A DNA stretch of 17,284 nucleotides, from contig NYXM01000003.1 of the NCBI GenBank assembly GCA_002685655.1, positions 1 to 17,284 on the forward strand, read 5' to 3'. This document shows, in pieces, positions 6,652 to 12,843 of the stretch (position 1 is the first letter of the stretch; each line of letters starts with the position of its first letter). This DNA is from Planctomycetaceae bacterium. GTDB taxonomy: Bacteria > Planctomycetota > Planctomycetia > Pirellulales > Pirellulaceae. Both the position numbers and the translations under genes were made by a program. The notes below the pieces were generated by a model. The model had not been told where the DNA came from and searched no databases. It was given only the letters and a program-made list of their open reading frames with translations.

Positions 6652-7227
6652 ATGCCAAAGAGATTAGCCCGAGTGGCCACAAAAACGGGTTTTCGGTTTG
6701 CCAAGGGTGAGCGAAAACCCTCAGTACCGACAGGACGACGTTACAAAGCGATTCTCGATCGGCTCGAAACGACAACGTCAAAACCAGAGTATGGCGGAAA
6801 GGAGCAGCTGGTTGCGATTTTCCAGATCAGCGGCGGTAAGTATGAGGGCCGAGAGCTGAGGCGGTACGCCAATTTGACAAATGACTCAGGTGATCGGATC
6901 CAGCCGACCTTTGAGTCCGACGACAAGAGCGGCATAGGAAAACTTATCCTGGAACTCTGGGGTGGCCGGCCCGATGGAGACGAAGTCGACCTGGAAGAAC
7001 GCTGTGGCCTCGAATACCAGCTGGTAGTCACAGCTGCAGAATCAGGTTATCCGAAGATCGCCGCGATCCTGCCAGCTGAGTCGGACGAGGAATCCGGACA
7101 AGTCGACGAAGAGGATCCGGAACCGCCTCCGCAGCCGGCAAAAAAACAATCCGGCAGGACGAAGAAGGCTCGGCAGGGTTCAGCTGCCGAGCCGGATGAC
7201 GGTGGCGACGAGGTGCCCTGGGGCTAG
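6652..7227 (+). CDS. Single-stranded DNA-binding-like protein with acidic C-terminal tip
   Basis: The protein has 191 residues. The start was placed at ATG 6652 because AGGAGGG (6639-6645) is ideally spaced; a frame 18 codons longer has no ribosome site. The N-terminal two thirds look like a beta-rich OB-fold-type domain of the kind seen in phage SSB-like/DUF669-like proteins (strand-like EQLVAIFQISGGKYEGREL, then GKLILELWGG and GLEYQLVVTAAES). Next is a low-complexity acidic, Pro-rich and Lys/Arg-rich linker, then a short acidic tip ending DDGGDEVPWG. In bacterial SSBs an acidic tip ending in a hydrophobic residue recruits replication partners, and phage gp2.5-type proteins use the same trick. 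Its place directly before primase, helicase and polymerase genes supports this role. The fold assignment is inference. Confidence 0.6.
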   Translation: MPKRLARVATKTGFRFAKGERKPSVPTGRRYKAILDRLETTTSKPEYGGKEQLVAIFQISGGKYEGRELRRYANLTNDSGDRIQPTFESDDKSGIGKLILELWGGRPDGDEVDLEERCGLEYQLVVTAAESGYPKIAAILPAESDEESGQVDEEDPEPPPQPAKKQSGRTKKARQGSAAEPDDGGDEVPWG

Positions 7228-7240
7228 CACCTTGGGCCAT

Positions 7241-7270
7241 CCTGCCGTATCGAGCAATCGCGCCGGCAGG
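7241..7270 (+). other. Stem-loop between SSB-like and primase-like genes
   Basis: CCTGCCG (7241-7247) and CGGCAGG (7264-7270) form perfect 7-bp arms with a 16-base loop just after the stop at 7227. No U-run follows. The primase frame is open through this stretch, so the structure may affect its translation or mark an mRNA processing point. Confidence 0.35.
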
Positions 7271-7316
7271 CTGCCGAAAGTGTCAGTTCAACGTCATCCA
7301 TTGTAGCAGATTTCCT

Positions 7317-8141
7317 GTGCGCAACTACGTTCGCGTCGGCAGCTCTAATCCCTGCCCGATCTGTCAACATCACGATTGGTGCATGGTGTCCGACGACGGC
7401 ACCGTGGCGATCTGCTGCCGCGTCCGGTCGCAGAGACCACTGCCAAAGTTTAGCGGTTGGCGGCACCAGGTGGCAGGCGCGAAATCAACCCGACGATCAA
7501 ATAGACGCCCTACTAGTTCGTGTCTTCGGTCGAGGCTAATCGGAGGCGGTTCGATCCATCGCCAGTGTCTGCAGGCAATCACGGACGCTGACGTCAGCTG
7601 GTTGGCCGACGAGCTAGGCGTCACGTCCCACGCCCTGCGAGATCTGGAAGTCGGCCACTACGAGCCGACGTCGTCGTTTAGCTTTCCCATGCGGTCAGCG
7701 GACACCGATCAAGTCGTCGGTATTAGGACACGTGACCCAAATTCCGGGCAGAAGCGATGCGTTACGGGATCAATGACGTCACTATTCATTCCGCGGTCAC
7801 TCTTCAGCTGCTCACCGATGGAGCTGCTCGTCGTTGAAGGGGAGTCCGATCTGGCTGCACTCCTCTCGGTCGGCTTACCTGGCGTTGGCCGACCAAGTTG
7901 TCGCGGCTGTGAGCAGGACCTTATTCGACTTACACGACGGCTGCGAATTCGACACGTCTGTCTGATCGCCGACTCCGACGATCCTGGTCTCAAGGGGGCG
8001 GCAGCAGCCAGAAAGCAGCTCGGCGGATACGTACACATCCGGATTATTACGCCGGGGCAACAAGGTAGAGACATCCGTCAGATCGTCGCCGCTGGGGCCG
8101 ATCAGGAGCAATTGCTTGGAGAGTTGATTAGTGTCAGATAG
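7317..8141 (+). CDS. Zinc-ribbon/TOPRIM primase-like protein
   Basis: The protein has 274 residues as called from GTG 7317. An N-terminal zinc-binding motif is visible as CPIC (13-16), Cys22 and a Cys33-Cys34 pair. A short middle region follows, then a TOPRIM domain: LLVVEGESD (170-178, with the catalytic-type Glu174) and LIADSDD (216-222), then GRDIRQ near 230-235. TOPRIM domains coordinate metal in primases and topoisomerases, and with the zinc ribbon this suggests primer synthesis or origin loading. It is far shorter than DnaG and the usual primase catalytic core between zinc and TOPRIM is reduced. No ribosome site precedes GTG 7317, and the frame is open back to the SSB-like gene with further cysteines, so the real start could be a rarer codon upstream. 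It overlaps the helicase gene by 11 bases. Confidence 0.75.
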   Translation: MRNYVRVGSSNPCPICQHHDWCMVSDDGTVAICCRVRSQRPLPKFSGWRHQVAGAKSTRRSNRRPTSSCLRSRLIGGGSIHRQCLQAITDADVSWLADELGVTSHALRDLEVGHYEPTSSFSFPMRSADTDQVVGIRTRDPNSGQKRCVTGSMTSLFIPRSLFSCSPMELLVVEGESDLAALLSVGLPGVGRPSCRGCEQDLIRLTRRLRIRHVCLIADSDDPGLKGAAAARKQLGGYVHIRIITPGQQGRDIRQIVAAGADQEQLLGELISVR

Positions 8142-9861
8142 TAACGGCAAAGACGTTGAGCAGGGCGAACCCGAATTTCAAGTGACGGTCGACCGGAAAC
8201 CGCGATCAGCGTCAATTTTTCGGGTCCGTGTCTGGAGCGGCGATGGCGACGAATTACGGTATCAAGCCGACGAAAAACTCGGGTCAGCCAGTCAACGTGA
8301 GCAAGCCGCCGGGAAGATCCGCGAAGAATTTCTCGCCGTTGACCAAAGTAAGCTGGCCGAGCAACTGTTCGAGGATTTCAAACGTCTTGAGCAAGGCGCG
8401 GAGACGGCAAACGGTGACGAAGACGACAACAGCATCGAGGTCGAAGAATTGACCGACGAGTCGCATTTTTGCCAAATGTTTCTCGGCGATGGTACAACAG
8501 CGATTTCCTACCGATGGGCAATTGAGGGGCGAGACGGGCGGCCAGTTTACGACCGATTCTGGGCTATCACGTCGCCTGACGGTACGCGAACAACGAAAAG
8601 AGTCGACCAATTATTCACCGACTCGAATGATAACGAAGTCACGGTTAACTGCCCTGTTCGCCAACCCGATAGTTGCCCGCCAAACGTCCGCTGGGAATGG
8701 GCCGATCGTCAAAACTGGCTCAAGAGCGGAGAGTCGCCGACGACGGTCGAGTGCTTGCAGAGCCTGCGAGAGTTGTTGGCCGCCCATGTTGACTTCGGCT
8801 CCGAGCAAACTCGACGGATAGGGTTTGTGTCAGCCTGGATCATGTCGACTTATTACTACCGCGGCCTGAGGTCCTTTCCCTATCTACACTTTCAAGGGCC
8901 ACGGGGCAGCGGCAAGACTCAGGTCTTGAATGTGATCAATCTGACTGCTTTCGCGCCGATCATGACCGCCGAAACCTCCAAATCGGCTCTCTTCCGCACA
9001 ATTGCCGAGACTGGAGGCACACTCATCATAGACGAAGCCGAGAGAATTGCTGCTGACAGTGAGTTAGCTCCCGTGCTGAACGCTGGTTACCTGGCCGGTG
9101 CTCGCGTTTCACGCACAGAAAAAGACGCCAATGATCAGTTTCATCCCAAGTCGTTCGACGTCTACAGCCCAAAAGCGTTGGCATCGATCAACGATCTGGC
9201 ACCAGCTACAGCTGACAGGTCGATCCGATTCTCAATGTTGAGAGCTGATTCTCGACAGACCTATCCGGAGCCAGACCCGAACGAAGCGGTCTGGGGGGAC
9301 ATCCGAGGAATGCTTTACCGATGGGCATTGAAAAATGCTCAGGATTTGATTGCTCAGACACCCGAGATCGAACTACCGCGGGTTGTCGCAAATAGAGAAC
9401 ACCAAAAGTGGAGACCCATCGCCGCCGTTTTGATGATGGCCTGCCGGGAGTCCGGCGCTGGCACGGAGCCAGTCAGTGGTTGGATCGAGTCCCACGTAGT
9501 CATGCAAAAATCGCAGAGCGACGCCGAGTCGATCTCGGAAATGCAACAGCTGGTGTTAACTGCAATCGTGATTCTTGTAAGTGAAGCGCATAGAAAAGAG
9601 GCACCAAGGAGCGGTTACCCAAGGTGTCAGGACGTCGAACGAAAGGTCCGCGAACTCAATCCGCAACTAACTCGCAGGTCACCGCTTTCGGCCCGAGCGG
9701 TATCGGCGGTTGCCGCTCAGTGTGGTGTCACGACCGAATCTGGACATCGGCCAACGTTCGGCCCGAAAGCCCTGGAGCGGATCGCTCTGATGCAATCAAG
9801 ATACGGTGTGGATCTGGGAGTTGTGGTAAGTGACAAAACGAAATCGGGGTCCCACCGCTGA
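8131..9861 (+). CDS. DUF3631-like P-loop ATPase, probable replicative helicase
   Basis: The protein has 576 residues starting at GTG 8131, with GGAGAG 7 bases upstream and inside the end of the primase-like gene. The N-terminal 200 residues are acidic and of unknown fold. The ATPase core has Walker A GPRGSGKT (256-263), Walker B TLIIDEAE (297-304, Asp301/Glu302), a sensor-like ALASIND (349-355) and an arginine-finger-like DRSIRF (362-367). The segment from Walker B to DRSIRF (LNAGYLAGARV, SPKALASIND) matches the pattern of DUF3631-type helicase domains found in phages and plasmids. A C-terminal region to about 570 may be a winged-helix. Coupled to a primase-like gene and followed by a DNA polymerase, it is most simply the helicase or origin-melting ATPase of the element. 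Confidence 0.8.
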   Translation: MSDSNGKDVEQGEPEFQVTVDRKPRSASIFRVRVWSGDGDELRYQADEKLGSASQREQAAGKIREEFLAVDQSKLAEQLFEDFKRLEQGAETANGDEDDNSIEVEELTDESHFCQMFLGDGTTAISYRWAIEGRDGRPVYDRFWAITSPDGTRTTKRVDQLFTDSNDNEVTVNCPVRQPDSCPPNVRWEWADRQNWLKSGESPTTVECLQSLRELLAAHVDFGSEQTRRIGFVSAWIMSTYYYRGLRSFPYLHFQGPRGSGKTQVLNVINLTAFAPIMTAETSKSALFRTIAETGGTLIIDEAERIAADSELAPVLNAGYLAGARVSRTEKDANDQFHPKSFDVYSPKALASINDLAPATADRSIRFSMLRADSRQTYPEPDPNEAVWGDIRGMLYRWALKNAQDLIAQTPEIELPRVVANREHQKWRPIAAVLMMACRESGAGTEPVSGWIESHVVMQKSQSDAESISEMQQLVLTAIVILVSEAHRKEAPRSGYPRCQDVERKVRELNPQLTRRSPLSARAVSAVAAQCGVTTESGHRPTFGPKALERIALMQSRYGVDLGVVVSDKTKSGSHR

Positions 9862-9863
9862 AA

Positions 9864-10087
9864 GACGTTGGCAATGTTGGCAGACGTTGATTAAGTGCCC
9901 TGTGACTCGACACTTAAAGTGCCAACATCGATAGAGAAAGATGTTGGCAATGACATTGTCATTGCGTTTGAGATGTGGGCAGTGCCAACGTCTTTGTCAA
10001 CTTCTTGTTGATAGACGTTAGCACCGTAAATAATTGCAGGTAAACACATTACGGCCCTACTGCCAATATTGCCAACATGTTTTGGCA
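9864..10087. repeat. Iteron-like array of GACGTTGGCA/GATGTTGGCA, candidate origin or operator region
   Basis: The 248-base gap between helicase and polymerase is filled with a 10-bp motif in both orientations. Exact core copies (TGTTGGCA or CGTTGGCA): 9864-9873 (+), 9873-9882 (+), 9920-9929 (-), 9940-9949 (+), 9983-9992 (-), 10070-10079 (-). Near or partial copies: 9883-9889, 10014-10023 (GACGTTAGCA), 10061-10070 (-), 10078-10087. Several pair into larger inverted repeats: TGCCAACATC/GATGTTGGCA (9920-9929/9940-9949) with a 10-base loop, TTAAGTG/CACTTAA (9891-9897/9911-9917), and TCAAC/GTTGA (9997-10001/10007-10011). An AT-richer stretch lies at about 10023-10055. I saw no comparable cluster elsewhere in the window. 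Repeated sites of this kind bind replication initiators or repressors. Confidence 0.75.
9947..9965. repeat. Perfect 19-bp palindrome in the iteron region
   Basis: GCAATGACATTGTCATTGC has 9-bp perfectly complementary arms around one central base. It overlaps the last bases of one GATGTTGGCA copy. Its near-even symmetry suits a dimeric DNA-binding protein, or a cruciform-forming element of an origin. Confidence 0.65.
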
Positions 10088-10109
10088 GCAGGGGCTACGC
10101 GGAGAAAAA

Positions 10110-12560
10110 ATGACTACGACGCCGGTCACCAGAGTAGAAGAGTTTGAGCATGCAGGTCGACAGTATGTAGCGACTGTCTGGGCCGGCGAGTCGCTGGGTT
10201 CGCCAGCCGGCCTGATCGGGTTCGATACGGAAACAACGTTGATCACGGCCAGTTTCACGACGCCAGAGTTGGTTCTAGCATCGGCGTCGGACGGCCGGCA
10301 TCACGTCGTGATTGATCGTGATAAGGTCGCGGCTTTTTTGCAGCAGCATCAGGATCGGGTCTTGGTGATTCAGAATGCGGAATTCGACTACCGCGTTCTA
10401 GCCCATCACGTCGGCAGAAAACTGATCAACCACTTCGCTGACAGACAGCAACTGCGTGATCCGATGTGGCTGGCGCGTTGCCTGGCGATGCACGAAACCA
10501 GTCGGGAGTGGACGAAGCTCGCCAACGACTTTCGCCTGGGTACCCTCGCGGCTGCCTTCACGGATTTGGATCTGGATAAAGGCGATGACTCGGTTCGAAT
10601 GCGATACGGTGATATTCTGGGCTGCGACTTAGACGATCCTACCGCCGTGCCGGCTGCCTTTATCCAATACGCAGCGATAGATGCTTTTGCCCACCTATGG
10701 GTCTATGTAAAGCTGCAGGAACGGTCCGAGCGGAAGTTGCAAGCCGTGACGGCTGACTGGGTCGATCCCAAATTTCGTGATCGGTTCGGTGTCTTTTGCG
10801 ACTCAATCCACGTGCAGGCACATCTGGTCTGCGAGTCAATGAAACGCCAGGGGCTGAGGGTTGACGCCGCGGAGATGGCTGAGGTCGCCGAGAAGCTACG
10901 CAACGACGCTTTTGATTTGGTTGACCAAATTGAAGCGATGCAGCCGGCGCCGCCGATTAGCGTGAAGCTGGCCGACTGCCCACCTGACTGGGAAGATGAC
11001 GCATCTTACGTTTGGGTAGGTGCCGCTTCGGCGTATGAGATCCAGCGTGCTGACGATTTACGTAAACGGATCAATCGAGATAACGCATACGTCAGCAGGC
11101 TGCGAGAAGAGCTAGACGGCAAGCGACTGGTCTGTTCCTGCGGCGAGAAGCACCGTCAATGTCCGGTAAACGTGATCAGGCAGGAAGCATTTGAATTGTT
11201 CAAAGTCGGTGCTGCCGGTGACTACATCGAGACTAGAAGAGGTGCACCCAGTTTGCGTCAGAACTTGTTGAGGTTTTGCCTTGCTGACGCTGCGGAGTCA
11301 CTGCAAGCAAGACCACCGATCAACGACGATGGCAAAATGAGCCTCCGACGCGACGACTGGTCGCCCTACGCCGACGCCAAATTCGTGGCTTTGTGGCTGA
11401 GGTTGGGGAAGATCACCAAGGCTCTTACCTTTCCAACTGAATACGCCGGTGCCGATCGTGTTCATCCGTCTTATGGTGTCCTCGTTCGGACAGGACGAAC
11501 GTCGGCGTCCGCACCCAACATCCAGCAATTGCCGTCTGCGTATCGATACCCGATCCGGCCGCCAACACCTGGTTACGCGTGGATCAGTTGCGATTTCGCG
11601 CAACTGGAGCTGCTCACGCTGGCTGAGCACTGTCTGCGAGCCTACGGTTATTCGGATCTAGCGAGTGCGATCATCGATCGAAAGGACGTACATGCGCTGA
11701 CCGCGTCCCGAGCTTTGGGCGTCAGCTACGACGAGTTCGTGAACTTGAAGGATTCTGACGACCAGGATCAGCGGACGCTGTTCAGAAATACGCGTAAAGC
11801 AGCCAAGGCGATCAACTTCTCGCTCGGCGGCGGTGCCGGCCCAGCGCGGTTGGTGATCTCGAGTCGCAAATGGGGACTAAATCTGTCGATCGACGAGGCG
11901 GCCAACCTAAAGGACGCGGCGTTGGCTGCGTTCCCTGAAATAGCCGAGCATGTGCAGTCGCGAGGTCTGGAAGTTATCAGCGTCAATTTGGGCTGCAGCC
12001 AGGGCGAAACGGAGAGTGTATTGGAAGTGTCGCTGTTCGCAATCGACTGCATTTTGCGGGGCAAGTGGGAATGTGATCCTACAGAGGTGGCATGCTTGCG
12101 ATCGGCGTTGATCTATCTGACCAGCAACCCGCAGTTGCAGGAAAAGATACGTGAGACTCCGGTTGGTCCGGAGTTAGGCAGACTGGTCTGTGGGGAACCG
12201 GCAATCAACTATGCAGGGTTCGCCAGGGCGAATTGCGGCTTCAGTGACAGTCGGAATCACGTCTTTCAGTCCATCGCAGCTTTGGGAGCGAAACTAGCTT
12301 TGTATCGAGTTTGGCGATCACACGGAGCGATCAGCTTCATCCATGACGAGGTCAATTTGGAAGCGACGCCAGACGACGCTGAGCAGGTAGCTAAGAGTGC
12401 CTGCAAGATTATGTGCGATGCGATGCAACTGTTTGTCCGCTACTTGCCGGTCACGGTTGAAGCGACAATCGGTCCGAACTGGGGAACGGTTGAAAACAGT
12501 TTGTCGATCACGGTCGACGCAAGAGAAGAGTTCAATTCTGGAGTGATCGGGCCAGCGTGA
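10110..12560 (+). CDS. polA: Family A DNA polymerase with 3'-5' exonuclease (phage type)
   Basis: The protein has 816 residues. ATG 10110 was chosen because GGAG (10101-10104) precedes it by 5 bases; an in-frame ATG at 10077 lies inside the repeat array. The exonuclease domain is intact: DTE (39-41), NAEFD (89-93) and YAAID (187-191). The polymerase domain shows TGRTSASAPNIQQLP (461-475), motif A CDFAQLEL (494-501), motif B RKAAKAINFSLGGG (562-575) and motif C HDE (745-747). There is no 5'-3' exonuclease. At the O-helix the usual Tyr-Gly is Gly-Gly, which I recall from some viral polymerases, and Phe570 is kept. Cys342, Cys344, His348 and Cys351 could form a zinc knuckle. It is probably the replicative polymerase of the element, working with the upstream SSB-like, primase-like and helicase proteins. 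Confidence 0.93.
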   Translation: MTTTPVTRVEEFEHAGRQYVATVWAGESLGSPAGLIGFDTETTLITASFTTPELVLASASDGRHHVVIDRDKVAAFLQQHQDRVLVIQNAEFDYRVLAHHVGRKLINHFADRQQLRDPMWLARCLAMHETSREWTKLANDFRLGTLAAAFTDLDLDKGDDSVRMRYGDILGCDLDDPTAVPAAFIQYAAIDAFAHLWVYVKLQERSERKLQAVTADWVDPKFRDRFGVFCDSIHVQAHLVCESMKRQGLRVDAAEMAEVAEKLRNDAFDLVDQIEAMQPAPPISVKLADCPPDWEDDASYVWVGAASAYEIQRADDLRKRINRDNAYVSRLREELDGKRLVCSCGEKHRQCPVNVIRQEAFELFKVGAAGDYIETRRGAPSLRQNLLRFCLADAAESLQARPPINDDGKMSLRRDDWSPYADAKFVALWLRLGKITKALTFPTEYAGADRVHPSYGVLVRTGRTSASAPNIQQLPSAYRYPIRPPTPGYAWISCDFAQLELLTLAEHCLRAYGYSDLASAIIDRKDVHALTASRALGVSYDEFVNLKDSDDQDQRTLFRNTRKAAKAINFSLGGGAGPARLVISSRKWGLNLSIDEAANLKDAALAAFPEIAEHVQSRGLEVISVNLGCSQGETESVLEVSLFAIDCILRGKWECDPTEVACLRSALIYLTSNPQLQEKIRETPVGPELGRLVCGEPAINYAGFARANCGFSDSRNHVFQSIAALGAKLALYRVWRSHGAISFIHDEVNLEATPDDAEQVAKSACKIMCDAMQLFVRYLPVTVEATIGPNWGTVENSLSITVDAREEFNSGVIGPA

Positions 12561-12794
12561 TTTTCGGCAGTCGAGGAGAAGGGACGAGAAACGCGAAGTG
12601 ATGAAAGGTGCCCAACCACCATGGGTTCAGATGTAAGTCGAGTATTCTGGGAACTCCGATTCCACCACACCTCCATGAGATAAACAAACGATGACGCCGC
12701 TGGAGACATATGTTACAACGAAGCAAGCCGCCGGGTGCTTGCAACACCGCGACGGCTCTAACCACTACGCAACCCTGTTAAGGAGGGTCACATC
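12561..12794. other. Gap before the integrase, with an imperfect stem-loop
   Basis: This stretch between the polymerase and integrase genes holds a stem-loop at 12726-12757 (AGCCG/CGGCT outer arms, GGTG/CACC inner arms, loop CTTGCAA) a short way upstream of the integrase ribosome site. It also carries a 50-codon open frame described separately. It could hold regulatory signals for the integrase, or part of an attachment site, but I cannot define either. No clear promoter is visible. Confidence 0.35.
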
Positions 12795-12843
12795 ATGGCT
12801 AAAGACAATAGTAACACGAAAGCCGTTCTCTATTTGCGGATGA
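12691..12843 (+). CDS. Possible mini-gene overlapping the integrase start
   Basis: The frame runs 50 codons from ATG 12691 to TGA 12841-12843, overlapping the first 49 bases of the integrase gene in another frame. Its beginning, YVTTKQAAGCL, resembles the first helix of excisionase-type HTH proteins (typically LTTKEAAELL), but the second helix is not recognisable and the C-terminal third is simply the integrase start in another frame. There is no Shine-Dalgarno. It may be a decayed excisionase gene, a leader peptide controlling the integrase, or chance. Confidence 0.2.
   Translation: MTPLETYVTTKQAAGCLQHRDGSNHYATLLRRVTSWLKTIVTRKPFSICG

Noticed and set aside
9864..10087. CRISPR array
   Set aside because: Repeats are only 10 bp, occur in both orientations and have irregular spacing, so they are iteron-like and not CRISPR.
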